A DNA stretch of 64,000 nucleotides from Lunularia cruciata (GCA_948567375.1 OX419756.1:50978333-51042332); one strand, 5' to 3'. Counted from the first letter of the stretch, positions 1 through 13,552 are shown. A program made the numbers and translations. The notes: generated from the sequence alone by a model not told the origin.

Positions 1-907
1 CAGCTTCATCACGGACTTCCTTCACGCCCATGGAAGCCCAAGCGTCCAGCAAATCCAGTGACCGCTGACAGTTACGAATGAGGATACCTCCTGTACTGAT
101 CCCGAGATAATCCTTGAGCTCATGAAGTCTGTGATTGTCGCCAGCAACCACCAAAGTTTTCTTCTCAGCGGTGAATTTGTCGAATGGAACTTCGAAATGC
201 ATGTCTGTGAACACCGCATCAATGTCCATCCACCAAAACCAGTCTTTCTCGTAGTGCTTCACCATCAACATTCTCAGTAAAGGTACTTTCCCCCACCCTC
301 CATCGAAACCTACGTCGACAGTCGCCATATTGTGGTAGAACTCAATGTCATGGAGACGGCTGTAATCCAGTTTGTTCTTAATGGACTTGATTAGCAGGTG
401 GCTCCCAATACTCCTGTTGCACGGTGTGGGCAGGGTGCTGGTAACAAGCATGACCCTGGACTGCCTTCCAACTGGTGCTCTCGATGACGGGTTCTTCTTC
501 ATCAGCCGTGCCCGCTGTTTGTCCCAGTCGGAAAATTTTGGAAGAAATCGATAACCCCGGGTGTTCCATTTGGGCCGCATATTCAGTCCAGGCGCTGTGT
601 CCTCTTCTTGTTTTAGAATCAATAGCTTTTGCCGCACCTCAGCATCGTCCTCGTCACGTAGTATAACCTTCTCATGGAGAACAGGGTTTGATTGGAATTC
701 GTAATTGACTGGAATGGTGTCCGGACTGCGTGACGAAATTCTGGTTAAAACGCCCACGGGACCCCAGATGACAAGCACTGCGATTCCGGCCAGAATAAGC
801 AGGAGGAACTTCCAAAATCCCTTCTTGATATGGTCTCCACGAGGGAACAACATGCTAAGGATAGATGTCACTCCCCATGATGACCTCAATTTCAAGTTGT
901 CCTTCAT
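1..907 (-). CDS. GT34-family glycosyltransferase, N-terminal part (3' end beyond window)
   Basis: Golgi type II membrane glycosyltransferase of family GT34, the family of xyloglucan 6-xylosyltransferases and galactomannan galactosyltransferases, which use nucleotide sugars to decorate cell-wall hemicellulose. One open frame of 302 codons runs off the left edge. The start at 907 is the first ATG after an in-frame TGA about 60 codons upstream; a second ATG at 853 is also possible. Residues 35-54 form one membrane helix. The family signature PCNRSIGSHLLIKSIKNK lies near residues 162-179. The DxD metal-binding motif is in WWMDIDAVF (228-230), followed by the GT34-like block ISTGGILIRNC. No stop or frameshift is visible, unlike everything else in the window, so it is probably a functional host gene. 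Family members are usually about 430-460 residues, so about a third is missing here. Exact sugar specificity cannot be assigned. Confidence 0.9.
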   Translation of the reverse strand, partial: MKDNLKLRSSWGVTSILSMLFPRGDHIKKGFWKFLLLILAGIAVLVIWGPVGVLTRISSRSPDTIPVNYEFQSNPVLHEKVILRDEDDAEVRQKLLILKQEEDTAPGLNMRPKWNTRGYRFLPKFSDWDKQRARLMKKNPSSRAPVGRQSRVMLVTSTLPTPCNRSIGSHLLIKSIKNKLDYSRLHDIEFYHNMATVDVGFDGGWGKVPLLRMLMVKHYEKDWFWWMDIDAVFTDMHFEVPFDKFTAEKKTLVVAGDNHRLHELKDYLGISTGGILIRNCQRSLDLLDAWASMGVKEVRDEA

Positions 908-2900
908 GGTTCCACAACTTCGCCGTGAATAGCGTCCCGCGTGGAGTGGTAGGAATCGGTGCTGTCAGTGTCCTCTTACTTCATTCCCCGATAGTTTGGA
1001 CAATGAAGTCTCGTTATGCTGCTTCAGTTATTAGTCATGCTGCACTATGTACTGCATCCTGTGATCGTGAAGTGATGCCGAGAAATTGCCAATGAGCACG
1101 CAAGGAGCTGCAAAGGTCGTATGGCTACTTGTGGTGTACATCAATAATACGATAGTTTACGAACAATCGAAGCTCTCCACATCTACTGCTACTCAATACA
1201 TACAAGCAAATTCATGCATTGAATGTTCAGCTTTTCCTGTTTACGTGTAATTCGAGAGTGGGTGCGGAGGAACATCTACCATCCATCCCTCCCTACGTTC
1301 ATTATGGTAGCCGCCGTGATAGAGGGTAGCTTCTTTTCGTTCGTTTAGGAAGTTGTGCATGACACAGTCGAAACTAGTCTACAGAGGTGAAGGAAAGAGA
1401 AAACTAAGCATGGAAATCGTTTCCCGATAGCTTTCGGTGTCTCCAACCAAAAGTGTCGTTACTAGTTCTGGCTAATGAGATTCAGCCGTTATCAAGAATA
1501 TTATTTTGCGTGTTGTTAACGCTACAATCAGATGATTGGTCCCGTATTTGAACCAGACCAATTGCTGCAGGAATTCGAGGCAAAACAACTTTCTCGTTTG
1601 CCACGGCGAGCATGAATTTCGGCTTCATGGACTAAGTTTAAGAACGGCTCAAGTTCGACAAAACTTGATTTTTGTATGAGTACTAAAACGATGGGCATTC
1701 CAAATCTGCAAATCATGAGCACACTCAAGCACCAACTCTACCGCTGTTCGGCCCGCGGCTCTGTTTAGTTCTGCTTGGTAGGCCGCGAGAGATTGATCGC
1801 TCATCGAGTATTGAGACCCATGCAACTTCTGACAGGCCTCATAAATGCAGTTCTTTTTCAGGCTACGTGTATGCTTTGACACCTCCGGTTTCGTTTCAGC
1901 TCTCGGCCCGGGCATGTACTCTGGTCTGAAATGGAAGGCCTGTCGCTGCTGCTGCAATCACTTGAACACAACTCTTGGTCTAGTTGCTAACAACTGTTAA
2001 AAGAAATTCCTGAACCTCCCTAAATGAAACCTGTTCAGGCATATTCTCCCAGCAATTCATTAACTAGGTGGTCGCATTCACAAGTTCCCCGACCAGGCAA
2101 ACCTGCGGACTTTGAAACAGTAGTGGACGGTATTTCATAATTTTCAGCTATGTTGACCCATATCTACTCCCCAGCTATCCACTCTTTATTCACTATTTCT
2201 TAGACTGCACTATAAGCAATCCGTTAAATCAATGATCTATGTTGTGGATCAATGTCCTCAAATCACTCACCAACGTGTCGTACGTGTTCTGGAGTGCACC
2301 AGGAACATAATGATCCGAGAGGGCCCCATCTGCAGATCTTACTTCCTGAATTGTTCGAGGTGGTGCGGTAGTGCAGATCTTTCATATCGATATTATTGGG
2401 GCCTAGTCCCTTCTGCCTCGTTTGGTCTCCTCCCCCTTGTACGGCTTGATGGCTTCCCCTCCTTCTTGTGTTCTATGTGGTCGCCTTCTTTCAAATTGTT
2501 CGAGTAATTACCCATTACAAGGATCCAAATACACTCGACTCCCTCTAATAATAGTTCTATATTCACACTCTTCACTAAATGTTGCGGCTTTCAGTATTCC
2601 CTTGTGGTGGACTAAGGAAATCGTGAATTATGTTCTTTTGGGGAATGTTTTACCTCGAGTTAATTCTGCCCTCCTCATTACGCGTGAATAATTTCGTGAA
2701 AACTAACCATTCGCGGGCACTAGAGTGCGTTCCTAATATCTTCCTTTACGGTGGTATGCTTTTGTTTTTTGAAGCATGGCTGTACCACCTAGAACTATAC
2801 CAAGAACATTGGTAATTTAAATGTTTTGAATAGTAGTTATTTAAATGATATTTAGTAGTTACATAATATCAACTAATGAAAAAGCACGTTCTCTTTCACA
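908..2900. other. Upstream region of the GT34 gene, no confident gene
   Basis: This stretch precedes the GT34 start codon and should hold its 5' UTR and promoter. It is less AT-rich than the DNA to its right. A 102-codon open frame on the minus strand (1649-1957) has a plausible composition but no domain I recognise, and could be chance or an upstream exon. I see no transposon ends here. Confidence 0.4.
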
Positions 2901-4151
2901 AACAAGAGAGAGTCTATCCATGGATATCTATTATCAGCGAAGGTCCAAAATATTACCCCCTATTAGAGGGGCAAAGTGAACTTCTTGACTAATAATCTTA
3001 CTTCTTAATTGGGTTGAGTCAAGTAATTTAACCATGATCAATTTACTTGTGATGATATTTGAAAAAAAGTAAAAAATTAAAGAGTGAATTAGTTAACCAT
3101 GACTCAAAAGTATAACTATTTACTTGAAATATTCTGCAGGAGTCTGGAAATATAATTACATAATTATAATATTTGAGAGGACCCAAACAATAATCTTACT
3201 TTTTAGTATTGAGTGCTTTCCTAATATTGACTTGATACTACGTCGAGGAGATAAAAAACTAATACTATTTATTGTTATCATTTAACCATGACTTATTGGT
3301 CTAATTTAATTTCACTTGTCAATGAGATGACATTGAAGGTTTGGGGAAATAATCATATCAATCTACACTTCACTGAGGTTCAGCTTCACTTTCAAAAAGA
3401 GTTTCACGGACAAAGACTAAGTCAACTATTGAAACAATGTAATATGAGTCGGCAGGCTAGGTAAACTAATAAAATAATGCAATATGAGTACCTGGACTAT
3501 TAAATGATAAATTAGAAAGATCACTGAATTGTTTGAATATAGAATACATATTCTCTTTAATTTTTTCCATTGTTAGTTTCCCTAATTGTTACCTTTTGGA
3601 GTTACACTAGAGCACTAAACAGAGAGTTAGAGAGAGATTTATTTGTGACTGGTTTATTGTACACTTTCATTGGAAAATCAAACTTCGAATAGGTTAGTCT
3701 GATTGGCTGGACAGCTTCATAATAAACTTCGGGAACATTATAATAGTGTAATTTGAGTGAAAGATAAATACAATGTGTTGTGGTCCTGGATTTGTTCAAA
3801 TGCGGTCTTAGTAGGCGAGTGTTCTTTGAGAATTCCAAACAGAATATTGAAATAGAAAATTCTGTTTCTACTTGTTTAATTATATTACGAGGAAATATTC
3901 AAACCTCTCGTCCAAAGATTCTAAAAAGTGTCACATAATTGCTACAAAGCAAAACTTACTACTATCCTCACATCGACTCAGTTCTAAAACATGAACCCTA
4001 TGGGAAGTATCATTATACTTTTTACTCTTTTCACCACAACACTATAAATTAATTGCCACTGGATTAATTGCCACTGAACAATCTCGAAGCTGGAATTTGG
4101 AATTAAATGTAATGAAAATAGCAAAAGCTATTGAAAATAGCAGGTCCCTCA

Positions 4152-4171
4152 ATATATATATATATATATAT
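4152..4171. repeat. (TA)n microsatellite
   Basis: About ten uninterrupted TA units. Confidence 0.9.
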
Positions 4172-4580
4172 TCTACAGTTGTCTGCTTTGCTTTCCATCA
4201 GTGCGTTCTATGACGAGCACTTGAGCTCTCCAAAGTTATGGTGGATACTTGCGATTGGGGCTTTCCCAACACGACCTGGTGAGAAAGAGTGATCCGTAGC
4301 TGATAGACTTTAGACCCCATTCTTGAAATGCGGTTGGCGTCTTTGTTCCTATGGTTCGAAACCCTATATTCCAACTGCCATGATTTATCTCTCGCACTTT
4401 ATTCCATTATTTTGTTAACCGCTGATGTTTAAGGCTGCCGACAAACAGACATACAAAAGTCTCGAGAGTTCTAAGATGTCGAGGTCGACGTTTACCGCAG
4501 AAGCTCTCAAGTGCCCATGCCACAATCAAGCAAGAAGGATTGGGAAGACCTATCAACCCGTACAAAGATCAGACATAGAC

Positions 4581-4702
4581 ATAAAATAGGATTAAATTTC
4601 CAATAGTAGGGGTATGGAACATGTGTCCTACTGCATAAGAGATAAAATAGGATTAAATTCCAATAGTATGGCTATGAAACATGTGCCCTACTGCACCTAC
4701 AT
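4581..4702. repeat. Imperfect 61 bp tandem duplication
   Basis: Two adjacent copies of a unit starting ATAAAATAGGATTAAAT and continuing through CAATAGTA to CCTACTGCA; they differ by a few substitutions and one base of length. Confidence 0.75.
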
Positions 4703-5285
4703 GAGCACGATAGGAGGTTTCAATAATAGTTTCGTGAGTATTCATATAAGTCCCTAGACAATTATACGGGCATCTATAACAAGTTTTATGGGCTCCAGTA
4801 GGACAGATTTTGGAATGATTTACGGGCGAAAGGTAAGACTTTTACGGGTAAAGGTATTCATGACCTGTAAAATTTTAGTGGTCTATGGGCTAGCCTTGGT
4901 TGCCTGTAACGTTAATTAACTTTTAATAGAACAAGACAAGATAAATGAATGTCCTAATTCAAATATCTTTCCCTTTCTCATTTACTCTTCTATTCGACGT
5001 ATCAAGGTTTTTAAAAAAAAAAAAATTTAAACAAAAAAATTCCCTCCTGTCCTCTCGGCCAATTGAGCTTCAAAATCTCGCAGACCAACTCAGCTCGTGT
5101 TGGAGCTTCAATTTAGCGGCTAATGGTGTTCAACTTTTCAAGTTGACCTATAGAACTGAGCTCGAGATTTCAATTCAGCTCAGGCAGACCACACCGACTC
5201 ATTTGGGTTCGTTTCAGGTAGACTAGTTCGAGTTCATTTCATGCAAACTAATTCAAGTTTGTTTCACAGAATTACAAGTCTATTT

Positions 5286-5484
5286 CACCCAAATTTGAGT
5301 TCATTTCAAATGGTTACAATTATCTTATCTCAGTTAGATGTTTCCATATAAAATTATTTTATATGATTAGATTTTTTATTTCTTTTTGAGTCTATGTTTC
5401 ACTCAAATTTGAGTTTGTTTCACGGGTTACAACTATCCTATCCGAGTTAGATGGTTATATAAAATTATTTTATATGGTTAGATT
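5286..5484. repeat. Imperfect direct repeat, two copies about 113 bp apart
   Basis: The block CAAATTTGAGTT, GGTTACAA, GAGTTAGATG or CAGTTAGATG, then ATATAAAATTATTTTATAT occurs at about 5286-5372 and again at 5399-5484. The AT part is itself palindromic (ATAAAATTATTTTAT). Confidence 0.7.
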
Positions 5485-5889
5485 ATTATTTGTTTAGAGT
5501 TTATGTTTAATAATGGTTGATGCATGTAACTTTGGAATTTTTTTTTTATTTTTTTTTTGATTGACATTGGAATTGAATTACAAGATGTCGAGATGTAGTG
5601 ATCTGAGGAGCTTGAAGAAGATCAATACAAAATCTATCAAACAAAATATATGATTTGCAATGAAAAATGTAGAATTTAGCAATGATGATGAATCCGAGTG
5701 GAATGAGTGGAACTTGGACAATGAATGGGATGAAAACAAAAATACTATAAATTTGTTGTTCAGGTGGAGGAATGTGTAACGTGCTCTTGATTTTGCTACC
5801 AAGAGGACATGCAATTAGAAGTTCAGATATTGTATTAAAAATTTTCCACGAGTTGGATTCATGAGTTTTTAGGTAGCTAATCAGAATAG

Positions 5890-6830
5890 ACATACTATTA
5901 TTGCATGGACTAGTTGACATTATCACATATCACAATGTGTTCAAGAAAACTTCTAAAAGAGACCAAGCCCCTATATGGATTGAAGTTGCCATTGATTTGG
6001 ATAATCACAATAGAAAATGGTGCATTTGTAGCCTGAGGTATGAATATATGGGGTATTAGTGTCCGGTCCACCATCTTATTTACAAACAGAGTAATGTATG
6101 CAATTTCTTCCATGCTCGACGAGGAGGTGAAATGCTTAACTGGAAGAGAGACTACAAATTTCTTCCTTCTTTGGTCAAAAAGGATTTCTTGGATGCATCG
6201 GATTGGTGGACTGAACATTGTTCCCTTAATCACAAAGACCAACAATGGATTGAGAGTTATATTATAACACAAAGGGATCATATTTAGTAGATGGTCTAAG
6301 TTATTTCTGATTACAAGCACAGAATAATTCACCTCAATGGTGGTAAAGCTTTGTACCTCTAATCTGCAACTGATTGTTATTGTTGTTGTTGTATTATATT
6401 GATACTATATAGTTAATTTGGGATTTTTTGGATTTGCAATTGGGTATAGGGATGCCAAGCTCATGCCATGATAGGACTTGCTTGAAGAAATCCCCTCTAT
6501 GGTCCGATTTAAATCATCATGAAGTTTGTAGAAAATTCACACAAAATCAGTAATTAGTGTGCAATTCTGGTTATGTTCCTATGCACCATCTAGTCCACTC
6601 TTTGAAGGAAGTCATGATTGTAGAGAATTTTTTTAACAAATGTCTTGGTAGAACCAATGTACTTAATGAACATTGTATTGGTGTGTTAAAAGCACAATGA
6701 CATTAGTTGAGAGAGATCAAGGTGCAGCTAAAGGATCCAAGTAGGAATTCATATTTATCAAAATGGATTAGCTCATATGCTATTCTCCATAATTTGTTGT
6801 GTTGCAACACTATATTAGTTACAACATGCA
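5890..6830 (+). pseudogene. PIF/Harbinger-type (HARBI1-like) transposase, decayed
   Basis: Cut-and-paste transposase of the DDE_4/HARBI1 family. Shifting between frames, I see family hallmarks in order: an N-terminal helical block (GISVRSTILFTNRVMYAI), the first catalytic Asp region GFLGCIGLVD followed by TLFP and SQRPTMD then ELYYNTKGSYL (about 6180-6290), the second Asp region MPSSCHDR (about 6450-6480), LVCNSGYVPMHHLV (about 6555-6600), and the C-terminal NEHCIGVLK, LREIKVQLKDP and ILHNLL blocks (about 6660-6800). Several stops, including TGA right after the first Asp, and frame changes show it is dead. I found no terminal inverted repeats or partner Myb-like ORF next to it. Confidence 0.72.
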
Positions 6831-7139
6831 ATCAGGTGTATTACCTATAGTACTATTAGACCATGACATAAAAAGATGGTTTGGCTTTTATTTAAAGCTC
6901 TTGGAAGAGCTTCAATGGGTGGTATATGCATAGAGATTAGAGAGGTGAAAGTCTTGCAATTTCCCTTGTTTCATTTTTATTGAATTTTAGAGTTTTAACA
7001 AGGATATTTACAAAAGATTATTATTTTTAAAACATAAGTATGTTCTGTGTTTCGTGAGTTTAAAAAGTTTTGTGTTCTTTGATTTGTATTGTGAATTGTG
7101 AATTTATTTTGTGAGAATTGAATGAGTTTCTTGAATCAT

Positions 7140-8040
7140 GAGAGGGAAATCAAGACTATCAAAGTGTGAGAGAGACAACAAAACTGATTAAAATTGGAAG
7201 AGTGAGAAATAATCTATGAAGGAAAGGAGATGTTTGCTAGAACAAGAACTACCTAAAAGGATGAAGGGTTTAACGGAAGGGCTAAGTATGGGTTTATTAG
7301 AAGGTTTAGCAAGCAATATTGAGTGATATCCAAGAAGGCAAGAAAGAGAGTGAAACATGAGCAATATTCATGAGTGCAAGAAAGAGAGGCCAATAGGATA
7401 GAATATAAATTGAGAAGAAGGGTTTAGGGTAGAAATTGCATTGTATTCTAGAACAAAATTGAATTCAAGAATGTGTTATTATCAAGGGAGATTGTTGTAT
7501 TTTGAAATTTGAGACAAGATATCATTGAAGACCATTCTTGCAAATTCTAGAAATTCTTGCGCACAATCGATCACTAGTGGAGAGAGTTTAAGAAAGAAAA
7601 CACCAAAGAGAAAAGAGAAATAGTGGGAAGGGAAGATATAAAGAAATCAAAATCAAATCAAAGAGCTAGGGTGTGAGAGAGAAAGCGGGAGAGATACAAA
7701 GAAAAGTACCAAGGAGTGAGGTGAGAGAATGAGAAATTGCAAAGGAGGAGGAATGAAGTGAGAGAAAAAGAAGGAAGGTCATCTACAAAAGTCATCACTC
7801 CTGAGTCCAAGAGTGCCAAGGGAGAAGAGAAATCAAATTAAAGAGAGAAGCAAAGGAAGGTGCAAAAAGAGAGAGAGAAGTAAGATGAACAAGAAATCAC
7901 AAGGAGGAATGAGGAGTGAAGTGAGAGAATGGAAGGAAGGAAGAAATCCCAAGGCACAAACCTCCAAGGCAAGAGATATAAGGCACAAGATCCTAAAGAA
8001 GAGAGACCAAGAAGAGAAACTACTATGGAGTGAAGAGTGA
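7140..8040 (+). other. Purine-rich (GA) tract of about 900 bp
   Basis: The plus strand is strongly biased to G and A, with recurring words such as GAAGTGAGAGAA, AGAAAGAGAG and AAGGAGGAATGA. The open frame at 7813-8040 encodes only a Lys/Arg/Glu-rich low-complexity peptide and is a by-product of composition. Partly repeated blocks (around 7730-7770 and 7895-7945) suggest a degenerate tandem repeat. Confidence 0.6.
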
Positions 8041-8409
8041 ATGTAAATTTTATTATTACAGGAATGTAATATACATCAAAGAATGTCAAAATGTGTCATT
8101 GTAGTCTATATCTTCTCTGGATAGAGAGTAATCTGGTATAGGAAATTTGGGATTAGTGTTATATAACTATTGTAAGGCGTATCTATATCATATAACATTT
8201 GAATAATGCTTTTGATCTCTTTTGCAATTTTACCATATCATGTGGATTTTATAGCCATGGCATGAAATCTTTTGGCCTTTGCATTCCATTCCTTGTTGCT
8301 ATGTTTCTTTGCCTTAGAATGCATCTTCTCAGCCCATACCACCCTCTCAATCTCAACTTTGATTTCCCCTGCTTCAACCTTCACTCAAAGTTCTCTATTT
8401 TGATTGATT

Positions 8410-9403
8410 TCATTGCACAATCTTGACAAGTTTATGCCTCTTTCTTACTTCCAAACAATCATTCTTTAGTTTGTTATGTGTTGCTAAAACTTGAGAAAAA
8501 CATGCAATGGCTGAAGGAGTTGTCTTGGTAATTTGAGATACTCTTCTCCGCTTACAACCTACACCCTTCTTGCTTTCATTTATTTTCTCCTCCTCCTCCT
8601 GTCTTGAGAGGACACCCGCATCTTTTTTGAGTCCCATTTCAACATAATTAAAAGCTATCAATGCATAAGTATAGAAGTCTTCTTAAGGCACTTGCATGCT
8701 ATCTTCTTCTATGCCTTTTGCTCCTCTTGGAGTACAAGTTACATTAAATAAATTGAATCTACTCCTTCATCTAGATTTTTCTAGGTGGTGCTAGGTAGTG
8801 GAGTGTTGATATTGTCCTCTTCTACAAATCATTCACTTTGTTAATAATTCCTAAATTGACTATAATAGGTAGAGCAATGTTTTCCCTCCTACCAAACATC
8901 AAATCCATTTTTCTCAAATAGGAGTAGAGATGATTTAACTTATCCTTGACAATTTTTGTTCCCCTTTTCAAGTCCTTTTTGTCAATCCTTCTTTGGTTTG
9001 CTTCTCCTTCCACTCATGTGTGTCATTGTAGGACTTCATGTACCATTCTCATTTCTTATAAAATTTAAATCTTTACATTGAAATTAGGAATCCTTTCCCT
9101 TGTCCCACTAAAATCATAGCCATATAACTAAATTTTGTGCTCTTCTACACTAGATTTCTGCAAGTTCCTCCCGTATTTTGATCAAAATGCTCATGGTCCT
9201 CCAATTTATAAAGAATTTGACAATAGTGATGTCTCATCATCCAAAATCTCTCCTCTTTGAACTTCCCTTATCCTATTGTTGTCTACAATGGTGATGATGG
9301 TGTGGGCATAGAGGACAACACCATTTTCTGCAATAGCTCTTGGAAACCACCACCACTCAACAAACCACTCGGCAAACCCAAACTTGTCATAGATGAAGGA
9401 CAC
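8410..9403 (-). pseudogene. Unrecognised degenerate coding-like region
   Basis: Three consecutive minus-strand frames (9403-9206, 9013-8822, 8661-8410) have protein-like composition, unlike the flanking AT-rich DNA. The first contains FAEWFVEWWWFPRAIAENGV, the second IVKDKLNHLYSYLRKMD followed by LMFGRREN, the third a Lys-rich stretch. I do not recognise a family. The middle block is vaguely like the SANT/Myb-like domains of transposon partner proteins, which is a guess. Stops between the pieces indicate decay if it was one gene. Confidence 0.3.
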
Positions 9404-9419
9404 AATTCTTGACCAAGAA

Positions 9420-12400
9420 TAAAATACAAAAATGTACCATTAATGTTGTCTTCTATGATATCTACTCACCTCAAATTGTTACAACACCTTACCACACTCT
9501 ACAATCTAGCAAAACAAAATGAGCTCAATCTCAAATGTCACCTCACTTAAATTTGTAATTTTTGTTTGTTTCAATCGTGAGTGGCTTGGCCAGCATTGTG
9601 GAAGGAGAGAAAAGAGTCAAAGTTATACAAATTTGAAATTAGGAATAATCAAGTGGGAGAATACATGAAAATTTGTATTTATGCTAAGTCCACATCATTA
9701 CACTAATGATGTGTGTAATGAAAGGTAATGAAAAGTATCATTTATATATATCCAATCACATATGCTTGTACCAAGGTATTTCACACCACTAACATAAATT
9801 GTAAGATCTACTAACTGAAACTACTCCCCTTTTCACTCTACAAGTACCCATGAAAGTTCCTATGTGCATTACAAAACTATAGTCACTTGGACTATATAGG
9901 TATCCTTAAATTATTTTATGGGATGTTGCACTTTATCTATGGGGGCTATTATGGAAACCTCCTAATCTGCACATGCAACTCTTCCTTGTTTAGAGACAAT
10001 CCTCAAGTGACAAATGACAAGAAAGCATGAAAAAAGATGATACATAAGGTTGATGCTCAATTTCAATTTTCTTGTTTCTGGTAATCTGAACTTGGATTTG
10101 TGAGAACTGGTTCTTAGAGAAAGAGGGATGTTAGGAGAGTCTTTTTTACTTTTGAGTCTAATTAAAATTATAGATTAAAAGTAAAAAGGATAATTAATTT
10201 TTCGTTTGATTCTATTTATATTTAGATTGAATTTTAAAAAAACTTTTTTGAGGAAAATATAAATACATTTAGAAGTTTTGAGTGAGTATTTTAATATAAG
10301 AGTAATGGTTGTGGAATTTTATTTTCATCCCTTTCTCTTAATAGATTAGCCTTATTAGAAATTAATTATAAACATATAATAATAAACAATTAAAGTCAAG
10401 AGTGTCTTTAGTTTTTAGTGAGCATTTATCAATGAGCTAACATGTGGATAGATAGGAGTTTTACAAGTATTGAAAGATACAAGATCATTAAATCTCATGT
10501 TTTTATTGTTATTTTGGTGTTAGTTATGGATTCACTCCATGTTGAGTCACCTAAAATGGCCCAAGATATATCATGCACGGTGTATCAAAAACTCTTTATC
10601 TCAGAAGGACAAAAATCCATGTAAGAGAGATGCAAAAGAACTATGATCGAATGATTTGGGATACCTATGTGAGGCATGTGACTATATTGACACCGTGGAA
10701 TACACAAGTTATTTCTTGTTTTGGATATATGATCAAGTTTTAGAACTGGTTAGCATCCCAAATACATTGTACTCTATGGCTATTTGAGACTAGTTTCCAT
10801 GTTTATGCTTATTCTATTGGTCGTCTTCATGCACTTCATACTCACGTTAGACCTTGGATGAGTTAGCATCATTCTTATTTCCCTTACTACCATGATGGTG
10901 TCTTTGTTATACTAAAGGAATGCATTTGATGCAAAGAGAGATGGTTGCAAGATTTCATAGATTCCAAGTTGAAGATGGGGCTACCTTACCAAAAGAATTC
11001 ATTTGTGTTGTGTAATTTAAGAGAAAATTTTCAATCAAAATATACTACAAATTCACTCAATTACCATGGTGTAGTATCTTGGGATAGTTAGAGAGTACAA
11101 TAGAGAAAATGAGCCTTACACTCTTTTTTTGTGACTAGTCTCATTCATAAGACTAATTATTCCTTATGCTTATCACATCCTATGCTAAGAGAGAACCATT
11201 AAAGAACTTGGATTATCAACTTGAGGAGTTACAATATTTTGATAGATTGCTTTTTGCCCATACATTATGTACAATCTCATATCTCCCCAATGGGGATTTT
11301 CAGTGATGGTTTATGAGCATCTTAAAGATTGCTTCCAAGCAAATGATCTCTGTAGTGGTTTTACAAAGTTGGTTTAGGTAGTTGTAATACTAGCAAAGTG
11401 GAATTTCATGTGTTATTTAGTCCCGTGGTAATTGTTAATACACAGTTTTTGATAGAAAAGGACATTGGAAACATCAAATTGATTGATATTATAGTGGTCT
11501 TAATATACCTTGTTAGTGGTACTATTATCTTGTAGCATCTTTCTCACTCACTTCTAATAGTTCATATTAGTCTAGAATTTCTATACTAAATATTAGGACT
11601 TTGTATCTTTTGGAATTCAAGCACTCTTACATATCCACCTACATTGGATTTTTTAGCAAGTGGTTATTCAGATCACTTTCAATATTATCTTCTATGCATA
11701 ACTTTAGAGAGCTTGGGGAGATAAGTGTATCATTGTCAAGTCTTATTTCTTTTGTGCTATCTTTTTATTGTTCTCCTTCTTCTCTTTACTACCAATATAG
11801 GTTAGCAAAAAGGGAGTCATTGATCTTCAATCAACACTTAATACATGATAGTGAGATTCCTTTAAGAAAAATTTATTTGCCATAGATTAATTTTGAGCTC
11901 TTTTGTTTACTAATTTGGGCATGCCAAGTTATATCTTTTCCTCCTTGGTGGATGATAACATACTTTGTAGATCTTTGAACACCTAACTAAAAAGCTTCAA
12001 TTTGTTGACTTGGGAGTCAAGGTGTTAAAGTAGGGCTTATTTCCCTTAGATATTCTCTTCAATTCTATTTTTAAAAAAGATGTAATACATCTATAGATGG
12101 CTTTTAAATTCTTTGAGTGCCAATAGCATCCAAGGACATTATCATATGGTTTTGTAGCATTGCAGTTGTAGAGGATCTCATCGATGAGGATGATCCTCCT
12201 TTATTAGGAAATATATAAGTGGTATACTCGTTTGTAATACTACTCATTAATCAAACTACCTACTTCACATGGTTCTCTCTTTTTTAACCTTCTTACTACA
12301 ATTGAGAGTCTTTGATAGGAGGACCATGGTAGTCTTTTGTGATATCATTGGATCAAGAACTTTGGAATGTATGATAGTGGACTTGGTGCATAGGCCAATA

Positions 12401-13240
12401 CCTCTAAAGATCTAGTCTAGAGAAGTAGGTTTACTATCCATAGATGAGATGGTAACTATAGCATCTATTTGATTTTCTTTGCACCTTTTTTGCTTTCCAC
12501 ACTAATGGTTGCTTATAGGCCAATCTTTGTGACATATGTGATTGAGGTAGAGGACTGCTTTTTTTTTTCAAGTACAATTATGATAAACAAGAGACAATTT
12601 TTCTATTAGGTATGAGGAAGTCTTCTTTCCTTCACCTCTTTACCTTCTAACTTTACCAAAGGTTTGCAGTCTTTCTTGATGGAAAAATTATTTGATTAGG
12701 CTATACATTCTCTTCTAGTTACTCCTGCATTTCTTGTGCTACTAGGGCATGTCTTAGTTCTTGCTCTTAGCAAGGCTGCAAGCTCTTAGATTATAGCTCA
12801 ACCTTATATTAAGACATTTTGACTCACATCTATTGCATTTTTCTATAGCAATGAGATTTTTTTCACACATATGCATCTTCATCACTCACTTGTGCATATA
12901 GTTTTACCTTAGATGCAATAGAGGTCCATATAACTTATTGTCTTTTAGAGGGTAGAGGATTGATGTCAATGATACCATCATAGGTATAGTGTTTGCCATG
13001 GTATGAGATAATAAATACTTCTCTTGGAAAGAGTGTTAGTATGGTTGTAAATGATACATGTTAGTGAATATTTGTATTTGGTCTAAGATTCTAAGGTAAC
13101 AATAATAGATGTTTTATTATGAATCTTAATGCAATGCAATTTTTGAGAGGATAATTACCAATCCTCTTAGATGCTTGTGAGCAAACCAATAACAACCAAG
13201 ATCTCCAAGTATAGAATCATGCAACTAAGTTGCTTACCTT
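9420..13240. other. AT-rich intergenic DNA, no gene recognised
   Basis: Short open frames only (for example 10442-10624 and 11601-11885 plus), with no motif I can name. Probably old transposon remnants beyond recognition by eye. Confidence 0.4.
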
Positions 13241-13241
13241 G

Positions 13242-13303
13242 CATATTTATAGCTTTGAAATTACATGGAACTCATATTTATAGCTTTGAAATTACATGGA
13301 ACT
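13242..13303. repeat. Perfect 31 bp tandem duplication
   Basis: Two adjacent identical copies of a unit beginning CATATTTATAGCTTTGAAAT. Confidence 0.9.
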
Positions 13304-13552
13304 GCGGAGATAGTGTTCAATATGTTTATAAGTCATGGATACTTTGTTTGACATATTTGTAAGCAATTGCTCGAGAACTTACCGTCGTGAATGACAAGGT
13401 ATTACTAGATGATGTTTCTTTGCTTGCCTTAATCTAATATTTTGTACCATTTGACTTTTATATCTTTTACTCTTTAAGATAATATTGAAATTTAACGTAA
13501 TTTTACTTCTTAGGTTTTATTCTTGATGGAGTCATCCCATCCTTCTTGTTAT

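Larger units (their letters stand above)
2901..5560. other. AT-rich intergenic DNA without recognisable genes
   Basis: Both strands are full of stops in all frames. The only structure I can point to is the simple and duplicated repeats listed separately. Confidence 0.5.

Noticed and set aside
1649..1957. 102-codon minus-strand frame upstream of the GT34 gene
   Set aside because: Reasonable composition but no motif, no splice evidence and no neighbour linking it; kept only as a note in the upstream region.
7813..8040. 75-codon plus-strand open frame, Lys/Arg/Glu-rich
   Set aside because: Lies in the GA-rich tract; composition alone keeps stops away, and the peptide is low-complexity with no motif.
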